A stretch of DNA of 11,137 nucleotides from Anaerolineae bacterium (GTDB lineage: Bacteria; Chloroflexota; Anaerolineae; DRVO01): positions 1-11,137 of the forward strand of contig JAAYAV010000106.1 of assembly GCA_012719195.1 (NCBI GenBank), given 5' to 3'. Made by a program: the position numbers and the translations under genes. Under the pieces are notes generated by a model. The model searched no databases, had not been told where the DNA came from, and was given only the letters and a program-made list of their open reading frames with translations. Shown here piece after piece: positions 1-5,625 of the stretch (positions are counted from its first letter, which is position 1; each line of letters starts with the position of its first letter).

Positions 1-960
1 ATCACCGACTACGGCACCATCATGGGCCTGTGCGCCGAGGACTACATCCCCGTCTTCGCCGACACCGAGCCGGGCAGCCCGAACATGAGCGCCAGCACCA
101 TCGAGCCCCTCATCACCGATCGGACCCGCGCCATTCTCTGCGTGCACAAGACCGGCCTCTTCTGCGACATGGACCCCATCAACGAACTGGGGCGCAAGCA
201 CAGTCTGTTCGTCTATGAGGACACCTGTCAGGCAGTGATGGGCCGATACAAGGGCAGGCTGGCGGGCACGCTGGCGCAAGCGGGCGGCTTCTCCTTCGAC
301 CCGGAGAAGACGCTGGGGTCGGACACGGGCGGCTGCGTCGTCACGGACGACGATGAACTCGCGGAGCGTATGCGGTTCATTGGACACAGCCGGGGTGCGC
401 GCATGAAGCCGCACTTCGGCCGGCTGCACACCGAGCGCGGCTACGCTTACCGTATGCCTGCCTGTACCGCCGCCATCACCTTGGGTCAGATGGAGATCAT
501 TGACGAGCAGGTGGCGCACATCGACAAGCTGGTGCGCTACCTCACCCAGCTGCTAGGTGATATCCCGGGCATTATTCCGTTGGCCATTCCCGACTACGTC
601 ACCACCTACTCCGCCTGGATGACCGGCTTCAGCATCGACCCGGCCGCCTTTCGCGTCGATGCTGAGGAGTTCGCGGCCCAGGTGGCCGAGGGCGGCATCC
701 CCGGGACGGGGCTGGGCAAGTACTACCTGATGCCGGCGGCCTGCACCTTCCTGCATGAGCAGTCGGCCAACAAGGAGTACCCCTTCTCGATGCCGCCCGC
801 CTCGCGTGAGTACCACTACAGTGGGGACAACTGCCCGACGGCACAAGAGTTCCTCGCCACCTTCATCCGCTGGTCGAGCATCTGCGCCAAGTACCAGCCG
901 GAGCACTGCGAGCTCGCGGCCGATATTGTGCGCGAGGTGGCGGACCGGAATCGCGCGTAG
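1..960 (+). CDS. DegT/DnrJ/EryC1/StrS-family PLP-dependent aminotransferase, 5'-truncated by window
   Basis: The frame is open from base 1, so the true start lies upstream; 319 codons plus a stop are visible. Roughly 75-80 N-terminal residues are missing compared with the usual length of about 380-400. Family landmarks appear in order: the D-x-T-x-x-I-T-x-R-T-R-A-I strand, the VHKTG turn (where most members have VHxxG), the EDTCQA segment (Asp at 220-222, expected to contact the PLP pyridine nitrogen), then GGFSFDPEK followed by TGGCVVTDD. The lysine at 307-309 is the expected PLP Schiff-base residue. The family transfers amino groups to keto-sugars or cyclitols in the cytoplasm; a few members are dehydratases. 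The gene ends at TAG and is followed 13 bp later by a hairpin terminator, so it closes its transcription unit. The substrate is unknown. Confidence 0.9.
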   Translation: MTDYGTIMGLCAEDYIPVFADTEPGSPNMSASTIEPLITDRTRAILCVHKTGLFCDMDPINELGRKHSLFVYEDTCQAVMGRYKGRLAGTLAQAGGFSFDPEKTLGSDTGGCVVTDDDELAERMRFIGHSRGARMKPHFGRLHTERGYAYRMPACTAAITLGQMEIIDEQVAHIDKLVRYLTQLLGDIPGIIPLAIPDYVTTYSAWMTGFSIDPAAFRVDAEEFAAQVAEGGIPGTGLGKYYLMPAACTFLHEQSANKEYPFSMPPASREYHYSGDNCPTAQEFLATFIRWSSICAKYQPEHCELAADIVREVADRNRA

Positions 961-973
961 GCCCCACGTCGTG

Positions 974-1004
974 GGCGCGGATGGGCCAACCGTCCGCGCC
1001 TTTC
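974..1004 (+). terminator. Rho-independent terminator after the aminotransferase
   Basis: Arms 974-984 and 990-1000 form an 11-bp stem (one T-G wobble) with the loop GCCAA, followed directly by TTT. It begins 13 bp after the stop codon. Confidence 0.7.
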
Positions 1005-1037
1005 GTCTGCCATTCTGCCCCCGGAAGCGGAGGTCAC

Positions 1038-1286
1038 ATGCCGGTATCCATTTCGCCGTGTCTCTGGAAGCACGGCAAACGTTGGGCCTACAGCGTCACA
1101 TTCGACGAGGCGCTGGCAGAGCTGCATGAGTACACCATCCCGGTGCACCAGGAGCTGGGAGTGCCCGGGCATGTCGAGGTCGTCGTCGGACACATGGGTA
1201 CGGAACGTCGGGTCGGCTCCTCCAGCTACAACGGTTACCATCGCGCGGCTGCTCTCCTCTCGCCGCCCAACCACGCGCCTCGCTGA
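1038..1286 (+). pseudogene. Truncated N-terminal remnant resembling a polysaccharide deacetylase-like protein
   Basis: This 82-codon ORF starts at ATG 1038 behind GGAGGT (1029-1034). An in-frame ATG at 981 lies inside the preceding terminator stem and is not credible. Residues 1-65 look like the start of a NodB-type deacetylase: WKHGKRWAYSVTFDEALAEL, where TFDE sits at the metal-binding motif-1 position, then a VPGHVEVVVGHMG strand. Resemblance stops after SSYNGY; the last ~15 residues are low-complexity and the ORF ends, while the family needs about 200 more residues including the histidine motifs. No continuation is recognisable in the other + frames before the hydrolase starts at 1348. The likely explanation is decay by internal deletion. 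The family assignment rests on short motifs and memory of homologues, so it is tentative. It could also be a small translated ORF of unknown role. Confidence 0.45.
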
Positions 1287-1334
1287 GCTTGTCAGGCGCT
1301 CCGGCCCCGGGCAAGATGCCGGCCAGCAGTTACA

Positions 1335-1340
1335 GGGAGG
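1335..1340 (+). promoter_or_regulatory. Ribosome binding site fixing the hydrolase start
   Basis: GGGAGG lies 7 nt before ATG 1348. The reading frame is open back to an ATG at 1126, but that start overlaps the deacetylase-like ORF, has no such site, and would add 74 low-complexity residues. Confidence 0.75.
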
Positions 1341-1347
1341 CGGCAGC

Positions 1348-2430
1348 ATGCGCAGTATCTGGGATCCGGTGGACAGCATGGGCGGTGAGGAGGTCCGGCG
1401 CACCCTCACCGACCGGCAGCGGCTGATGCGTCACGAGATCGAGGACTACCTGCGGCGCCAGTCGGAGCAACTGCCGGCGCGGCAGCAGTCGCTCTGGCAG
1501 CGCGACTACACCTCGGTGGCCGCTTTCGAGGCCTCGGTGCAATCCAACCGCGAGCGCTGGATGAAAGCGATCGGCCGATTCGACCGTCCGTCGCCGGTGC
1601 CCCAGCCCGACTTCTCCCCTTTCTACGAAGATGACCGGGTGGACGCGCGCTGGCTGACGGTGCCGTTCGTGGGAGAGTACCGGGCCCGGGCGGTGCTGGG
1701 CCTGCCGAAGCACCGGCAGCCGCCCTACCCATTGGTGGTAGCTCAGCACGGGATCGGCTCCTCACCCGAGCGCGTCTTCGGTTTCGACGACCTGAGCAAC
1801 GTCTACCATGCCTACGGAAGGCGGCTGGTGGAGGCGGGGTACGCCGTGGTTGCCCCCATGAACGTCACCGAGATCAGGCCGCGCTCGCGCCTAAACCGGC
1901 TCTGCCTCATGCTGGCCGGCACGCTCTGGGGCCTGGAAGTGGCGCGGACCTCGCTCCTGCTCGACTACCTGGAGACGAGGAGCGACATAGACATGAGCCG
2001 CACCGCCATGTGGGGCATCAGCCTGGGGGGCGCGTACACCATGTTCACCCTGCCTCTGGAGCCGCGCTTGGGCGCTGGCATAGTCACCGCCTGGTTCAAC
2101 GACCGGGTGCGCAAGATGGCTATCGATGACCCCCGCTATAGCTGCTTCCTCTCCACCGAGGAGGAGTACGTCTTCATCCCCGGCTGGTTGCGGGAGTTCG
2201 GCGACAGCGATCTAGTCTCGCTCATTTGTCCGCGTCCGGTGCAGGTGCAGACGGGTAAGGGCGACGGGATCGCCTGGTGGCCCTTCGTGGTGGAGGAGTT
2301 CGATCGCTCGGCGGAGCACTACCGGCGGCTGGGCCTGAGCGAGCGCGCCAACCTCGACCTGCACGAAGGCGGACACGAGATCGATGTTGAAGGCGGGCTG
2401 GCGTTCCTGGAGCGTTGGCTGGGCCAGTGA
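1348..2430 (+). CDS. Alpha/beta-hydrolase (dienelactone hydrolase / acetyl-xylan-esterase-like)
   Basis: A 360-residue protein with no signal peptide, so probably cytoplasmic. It has a helical N-terminal region (about 1-100), then the hydrolase core: AQHGIGSS around His134-Gly135 (oxyanion-hole strand), the nucleophile elbow GISLGG with Ser225, a candidate acid Asp306 in GKGDG, and the catalytic His343 in EGGHEID near the C-terminus. All three triad members are present in the expected order and spacing, so the enzyme is probably active. The family cleaves carboxylic esters, lactones or acetyl groups; this member's substrate cannot be named. It starts 61 bp after the deacetylase-like remnant. 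If that neighbour was once a deacetylase, the pair would suit removal of acyl groups from a sugar derivative, which is inference only. Confidence 0.85.
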   Translation: MRSIWDPVDSMGGEEVRRTLTDRQRLMRHEIEDYLRRQSEQLPARQQSLWQRDYTSVAAFEASVQSNRERWMKAIGRFDRPSPVPQPDFSPFYEDDRVDARWLTVPFVGEYRARAVLGLPKHRQPPYPLVVAQHGIGSSPERVFGFDDLSNVYHAYGRRLVEAGYAVVAPMNVTEIRPRSRLNRLCLMLAGTLWGLEVARTSLLLDYLETRSDIDMSRTAMWGISLGGAYTMFTLPLEPRLGAGIVTAWFNDRVRKMAIDDPRYSCFLSTEEEYVFIPGWLREFGDSDLVSLICPRPVQVQTGKGDGIAWWPFVVEEFDRSAEHYRRLGLSERANLDLHEGGHEIDVEGGLAFLERWLGQ

Positions 2431-2433
2431 TGG

Positions 2434-2450
2434 GGGCCGCGGGGCGGCCC
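2434..2450 (+). terminator. GC-rich hairpin just after the hydrolase stop
   Basis: GGGCCGC and GCGGCCC form a perfect 7-bp stem around the loop GGG, 3 bp after the stop codon. No T-tract follows, so it may be a weak terminator or an mRNA 3'-end stabiliser rather than a classical Rho-independent terminator. Confidence 0.35.
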
Positions 2451-2483
2451 GAGGCGTAGCCGCGCAGTTCAATGGCGGCGGTG

Positions 2484-2512
2484 TTGCGCAAAGGGTATGG
2501 CCTGGTTTATAT
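2484..2512 (+). promoter_or_regulatory. Possible promoter for the LysW-like gene
   Basis: TTGCGC (2484-2489) and TTATAT (2507-2512) are separated by 17 bp. The TTTATAT run stands out as AT-rich in GC-rich surroundings. Each box matches the sigma70 consensus at only 3 of 6 positions, so this is weak. No better candidate is seen in the 131-bp gap. Confidence 0.3.
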
Positions 2513-2520
2513 GGGGTCAT

Positions 2521-2542
2521 TATCACCCCTTTGGCGGTGATA
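2521..2542 (+). promoter_or_regulatory. Inverted repeat upstream of the LysW-like gene
   Basis: TATCACC (2521-2527) and GGTGATA (2536-2542) are perfect 7-bp complements around an 8-nt spacer. They end 5 bp before the AAGGAGG ribosome binding site (2548-2554). The repeat could be an operator or an mRNA hairpin limiting access to the ribosome site. The sequence shows only the symmetry. Confidence 0.35.
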
Positions 2543-2561
2543 GCCAGAAGGAGGCAGCGCA

Positions 2562-2810
2562 ATGAGAGCTGCGAAGTGCCCGGAGTGCGGTGCCAGTGTC
2601 AGAGTGAGCAGTGCGGCTGATGTCGGTGACGAGATCACCTGTCCGTCTTGCGGAGAGGAGTTGGAGGTGGTCGACGCCGAGCCGCTCACTCTGGGCTACC
2701 TCGGCGACTATGACGAGAGCGAAGATGACGACTTCGACGACGACGATGATGATGAGGAAGAGGACGAGGACTGGGACGACCTCGAGGACGAAGAGGACGA
2801 CTCGTTCTAG
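2562..2810 (+). CDS. LysW-like zinc-ribbon protein with hyperacidic C-terminal tail
   Basis: An 82-residue protein; ATG 2562 sits 7 nt after AAGGAGG. Residues 1-45 follow the LysW pattern: KCPECGA (Cys6, Cys9), a VGDEI turn, CPSCGEELEVV (Cys27, Cys30) and EPLTL. The four cysteines should bind one zinc. LysW is the amino-group carrier protein of the alpha-aminoadipate route to lysine (and arginine in some lineages); its C-terminal glutamate, in the ending EDWGE, carries the substrate. That ending is missing here. Residues 49-82 instead form a tail with 27 Asp/Glu among 34 residues, ending in Ser-Phe. The tail keeps an EDW triplet internally but has no terminal glutamate. No lysine- or arginine-biosynthesis gene is in view. 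It is therefore a LysW relative by its head, but carrier function is doubtful; an acidic adaptor or unrelated zinc-ribbon role is possible. Confidence 0.7.
   Translation: MRAAKCPECGASVRVSSAADVGDEITCPSCGEELEVVDAEPLTLGYLGDYDESEDDDFDDDDDDEEEDEDWDDLEDEEDDSF
2706..2801 (+). repeat. GAN-rich trinucleotide tract encoding the Asp/Glu tail
   Basis: A low-complexity run of GAC, GAT, GAG and GAA codons encodes residues 49-80 of the LysW-like protein, interrupted by a few Tyr, Phe, Trp, Leu and Ser codons. The synonymous codons are mixed, which suggests the acidity is maintained at the protein level rather than being a fresh slippage product. Confidence 0.75.
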
Positions 2811-2837
2811 GCCGACCTTCTGGTAGTAGCGCCCTTG

Positions 2838-2865
2838 GCGGCGAGGTGTCACACCTCGCCGCTTT
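2838..2865 (+). terminator. Rho-independent terminator after the LysW-like gene
   Basis: Perfect 11-bp arms at 2838-2848 and 2852-2862 surround the loop TCA, followed by TTT, 27 bp after the stop. It insulates this small gene from the transporter promoter downstream. Confidence 0.75.
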
Positions 2866-2883
2866 CTGTGCCCAGGGGCCGCC

Positions 2884-2910
2884 GATTGGTGGCCGATTCC
2901 CGGCCAATCG
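2884..2910 (+). promoter_or_regulatory. Imperfect inverted repeat immediately upstream of the transporter promoter
   Basis: CGATTGG (about 2883-2889) is complementary to CCAATCG (2904-2910), and the inner GGCC (2891-2894) is complementary to GGCC (2902-2905) with a bulge. The element ends 2 bp before the -35 box, a usual place for an activator or repressor site. No protein-specific motif is recognised. Confidence 0.3.
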
Positions 2911-2912
2911 TG

Positions 2913-2941
2913 TTGACTGGCCGTAGACCCTGGTCTATAGT
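2913..2941 (+). promoter_or_regulatory. Near-consensus sigma70-type promoter for the transporter cassette
   Basis: The -35 box TTGACT (2913-2918) and the -10 box TATAGT (2936-2941) are separated by exactly 17 bp; each matches the consensus at 5 of 6 positions. Predicted transcription start is about 2948, giving a leader of about 150 nt before ATG 3098. The spacer and the start of the -10 box contain the inverted repeat TAGACC-CT-GGTCTA (2924-2937), placed where a bound repressor would block RNA polymerase. This is the best promoter in the window. Confidence 0.75.
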
Positions 2942-2947
2942 GAATTG

Positions 2948-3046
2948 TCAGTGCGGACACGCCCCTCCCGCCGTGGATGGGGTAAAGCATCCCGTTCTTG
3001 CCGTCGCGGCGGACGACGCGCGGGGTGGTTCGCACTGATGCGTTTT
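2948..3046 (+). promoter_or_regulatory. Structured 5' leader, possible riboswitch or attenuator
   Basis: Bases 2948-2955 (TCAGTGCG) are a perfect complement of 3031-3038 (CGCACTGA). Pairing continues through G2956-T3030 and A2957-T3029, then C2958-G3028, and after a bulged A2959 through 2960-2965 with 3022-3027. The result is a closing stem of about 17 pairs. Inside are two smaller hairpins: 2975-2979 with 2988-2992, and 3002-3006 with 3014-3018. This three-way layout begins at the predicted transcription start. A TTTT run (3043-3046) follows 4 nt after the stem, so the stem could act as a weak terminator. It matches no riboswitch class I can name. The fold was derived by eye. Confidence 0.4.
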
Positions 3047-3082
3047 CTGTGGCGTGTATCCGGATCCGCCAGCACATGCACG

Positions 3083-3088
3083 AGGAGG
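3083..3088 (+). promoter_or_regulatory. Ribosome binding site fixing the lipoprotein start
   Basis: AGGAGG lies 9 nt before ATG 3098. The frame is open back to 2945, but starting there would place about 50 charged residues before the signal peptide and would lie at the predicted transcription start. Confidence 0.8.
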
Positions 3089-3097
3089 GGGAAGCAG

Positions 3098-5494
3098 ATG
3101 AGCAGAGCGGGAAGGTTACTGGTAGTGCTCGTCCTGATTCTGGCCACCATCGGGTTGGCGCAGTGCGGGTCGAGCCCGGAGCCCACCCAGGCGCCGGAAC
3201 CGACGGTAGCGGCCGCTGAGCCGACCGCTGCGGCTGCCGAGCCGACGACAGCCCCGGCAGAGCCGACGGGCTTCGGCACCATCCGAGTTGGAACGGAAGC
3301 GGCGTTCCCGCCCTTCGAGTTCAAGGACGAGGCCGGGAACATCGTCGGGTTCGACATGGACCTGCTCGACGCGATAGCGGCGGAAGTCGGCTTTGAGGTC
3401 GAGTACGTCGATACTCCCTTCGACGGCATCTTCGTGGCCCTCCAGACTGGTGACTTCGACGCCGTGATCTCCGCTGCCACTATCAAGCCCGAGCGGGCGG
3501 AGATCGTCGATTTCTCCGATCCATACTTCGACGCCGGTTTGGCGGTTGTGGTGCGGACAGACTCGGAGTACCAGTCGGTGGACGACCTAGCCGGGAAGCC
3601 CATCGGTGTTCAGTTGGGCACCACCGGCGACATCGAGGCGAGCACCCGCTACGGCGATGAGAACGTTCGCCGCTATGACGACGTGCTGTTGGCCTTCCAG
3701 GCCCTCCTCACCGGCGACATCGAGGGCATCGTCAACGACCTGCCCGTCACCAAGGGCTACATGGCCAACAACCCCGACTCCGCGCTGCGGTTGATCGAGG
3801 GCATGCTCACCACTGAGCAGTACGGCATCGCCGTCAACAAGGGCCAGCCGGAACTGCTGGCGGCCATTAACGAGGGTCTGGCGGCCGTCCGTGCCAGCGG
3901 CGTCTACGACGAGATCTACGCCGAGTGGATCACGGCGGCGGCCGAAGAGGAGCCGGCGGCCACCAGCGAGACGGATGCCTGTAGCGGCGCCAGCAACCTG
4001 AAGGACGTCGTGGCGGTAGATGAGTACACCGTCCGCTTCGACCTGTGCCGGCCGGATCCGGCCATCCCCTACAAGATGGCCTTCGGCGCCATGGCCATGC
4101 ACAGCCCGGCGAACCTGGAGCAGTACGGTGGTGGCGGCGAACTGGGCACCAACCCAATCGGCACCGGCCCGTACATCCTCAAGGAGTGGGTCCGCGACGA
4201 CCACCTCACCCTGGAAGCCAACCCCAACTACTGGGGCGAGGCGGCCCTGACCCCGAACCTGGTGATGCGTCCCATCGTGGAAGGCGCCGCTCGCTTCCTG
4301 GAGCTCCAGGCGGGCGCTGTTGACGTCATCAACAACCTGGGGGCCGACGACTTCCCCGTGGCCGAGGCGGATCCGAACGTGCAGATCCTGTCGCGCCCGC
4401 CTCTCAACATCGGCTACCTGTGGATGAACCGTGACGTGGAGAAGTTCTCTGACGTCAACGTCCGGCAGGCCATCGGCATGTGTATCGACCGCGAGGCCAT
4501 CGTCCAGGCCTTCTACCCGCCCTCGTCGCTCGTGGCGGAGCAGTTCATGCCGCCGGGAGTGTTGGGCTACACCGAGGGCCTAACCTGGTACGAGCGCGAC
4601 GTAGAAGCCGCCAAGGCCCTTTTGGCCGAAGCCGGCTACGGCGATGGGCTGGACGTCACTATCAGCCTGCGAGAGGTCTTCCGCGGCTATCTGCCCGAGC
4701 CGAGCAAGGTGGCGGAAGCCATCCAGGCGCAGTTGGCCGAGTGTGGCGTCAACGTCACCATCGACGTGATCGAATCGGGCGCCTTCCTCGATGCGGCGGC
4801 TGCCGGCGACCTGGAAATGGGTCTGCTCGGCTGGCTGGCCGACTATCCGGATCCCACCAACTGGCTCGACTTCCACTTCATGGGCACCGGCGCGGGCGAG
4901 CAATTCGGCGCACCGTTCCAGGACGTCTATGACATCCTCGCCGAGGCGGCCACCTATCCCGACCCGGCGATGCGGCAGCCGCTCTACGACCAGGCCAACG
5001 CACTGCTGAAGGAATACGCCATCATGGTACCGATCGCCCACGGCGGTTCGGCCATGGCGGCCTCCGCACTGGTCGAGGGTATGCTGGCCAGCCCTCTCAA
5101 TTCCGAGATCTTCTCGCTGGTGAGCAAGGGCGACGCCGATACCATCATCTACGCCAAGAACGGCGACGCGATCTCCATTGACTGTACCGACGAGACCGAC
5201 GGAGAGTCCTTCGAGGTCTGCACCCAGATCTTCGAGGGCCTGCTGGGCTTCGCCCCCGGCACGACCGATGTGCAGGCAGCGCTGGCGACCGCATGGGAGC
5301 CCAACGAGGACGCCACTCAGTGGACCTTCACGCTGCGCGAGGGCGTGACTTTTGGCGATGGCACTCCGTTCAACTCCGATGCAGTTGTACTCAATATGGT
5401 TCGCCAGTGGGACCCCGAGCATCCTCTGCACGTGGGTCGGACGGGCGAGTTCTACTACTTCACCGCCTTCTTTGGCGGCTTCAGGGGCCAGTAA
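3098..5494 (+). CDS. Lipoprotein fusing a family-3 solute-binding domain to a circularly permuted family-5 solute-binding domain
   Basis: 798 residues. A hydrophobic signal peptide (about 5-22) ends in LAQC with Cys23, a likely lipid anchor although Gln before the cysteine is atypical. A linker with five Glu-Pro-Thr units spans 28-57. Residues 62-280 are a family-3 (polar amino acid type) domain: GTEAAFPPFEF, GFDMDL, ATIKPERAEIVDFSDPYFD with Arg133 for the ligand carboxylate, and VNDLPV with Asp214 for the amino group. Residues about 299-676 are the body and true end of a family-5 (peptide/nickel) domain: VDEYTVRFDL, NPIGTGPYILKEW, ANPNYWG, VNVRQAIGMCIDREAIV, ADYPDPTNW. Residues about 680-795 are the family-5 beginning: DGESFEVCTQIFEGL, LATAWEPNEDATQWTFTLR, GVTFGDGTPFNSDAVVLN. 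The two family-5 parts total about 494 residues, one normal domain with its order swapped. Both junctions are in frame and a terminator follows the stop. Confidence 0.85.
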   Translation: MSRAGRLLVVLVLILATIGLAQCGSSPEPTQAPEPTVAAAEPTAAAAEPTTAPAEPTGFGTIRVGTEAAFPPFEFKDEAGNIVGFDMDLLDAIAAEVGFEVEYVDTPFDGIFVALQTGDFDAVISAATIKPERAEIVDFSDPYFDAGLAVVVRTDSEYQSVDDLAGKPIGVQLGTTGDIEASTRYGDENVRRYDDVLLAFQALLTGDIEGIVNDLPVTKGYMANNPDSALRLIEGMLTTEQYGIAVNKGQPELLAAINEGLAAVRASGVYDEIYAEWITAAAEEEPAATSETDACSGASNLKDVVAVDEYTVRFDLCRPDPAIPYKMAFGAMAMHSPANLEQYGGGGELGTNPIGTGPYILKEWVRDDHLTLEANPNYWGEAALTPNLVMRPIVEGAARFLELQAGAVDVINNLGADDFPVAEADPNVQILSRPPLNIGYLWMNRDVEKFSDVNVRQAIGMCIDREAIVQAFYPPSSLVAEQFMPPGVLGYTEGLTWYERDVEAAKALLAEAGYGDGLDVTISLREVFRGYLPEPSKVAEAIQAQLAECGVNVTIDVIESGAFLDAAAAGDLEMGLLGWLADYPDPTNWLDFHFMGTGAGEQFGAPFQDVYDILAEAATYPDPAMRQPLYDQANALLKEYAIMVPIAHGGSAMAASALVEGMLASPLNSEIFSLVSKGDADTIIYAKNGDAISIDCTDETDGESFEVCTQIFEGLLGFAPGTTDVQAALATAWEPNEDATQWTFTLREGVTFGDGTPFNSDAVVLNMVRQWDPEHPLHVGRTGEFYYFTAFFGGFRGQ
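3179..3268 (+). repeat. Glu-Pro-Thr linker repeat in the lipoprotein
   Basis: Five Glu-Pro-Thr units separated by Ala-rich spacers (residues 28-57), encoded by degenerate GAG-CCG-AC-type units. It is a flexible spacer lifting the binding domains away from the lipid anchor. Confidence 0.8.
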
Positions 5495-5509
5495 GTCATA
5501 GGGTCCAGC

Positions 5510-5540
5510 AGGGGTGTGGGCCCAGGCTCACACCCCTCTT
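5510..5540 (+). terminator. Intercistronic hairpin terminator between binding protein and permeases
   Basis: AGGGGTGTG (5510-5518) and CACACCCCT (5529-5537) form a perfect 9-bp stem with a 10-nt loop, followed by CTTTGTT, 15 bp after the lipoprotein stop. No good promoter is seen in the 86 bp before the next gene, so partial read-through is likely. That would give more binding protein than permease, a common arrangement in ABC import operons. Confidence 0.65.
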
Positions 5541-5625
5541 TGTTGCACAAGGCTAGGGGGGTGATGAAGGCATCGGTTGAGCCGCTGGGTGACAACAGCA
5601 GGCATCGCGGCGCGGAGCCGCATTC

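Noticed and set aside
981..1037. Upstream in-frame ATG at 981 as the start of the deacetylase-like ORF
   Set aside because: It falls within the stem of the aminotransferase terminator and lacks a ribosome site; ATG 1038 has GGAGGT.
1126..1347. N-terminal extension of the hydrolase to ATG 1126
   Set aside because: It overlaps the other ORF in a different frame, has Ser/Thr/Arg-rich noise, and the true ribosome site GGGAGG is at 1335-1340.
2945..3097. N-terminal extension of the receptor to ATG 2945
   Set aside because: It would put charged residues before the signal peptide and start essentially at the predicted transcription start; AGGAGG before 3098 decides the start.
3587..4204. Minus-strand open frames opposite the receptor gene (also 4580-5431 and 2935-3603)
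   Set aside because: They are shadows of the receptor coding frame caused by GC-rich third positions, with no protein-family signal.
3098..5494. Interpretation of the receptor as a family-3 protein followed by one and a fraction family-5 domains (partial duplicate)
   Set aside because: Family-5 motifs each appear once and the two parts sum to one domain; no motif is duplicated, so a permutation fits better.
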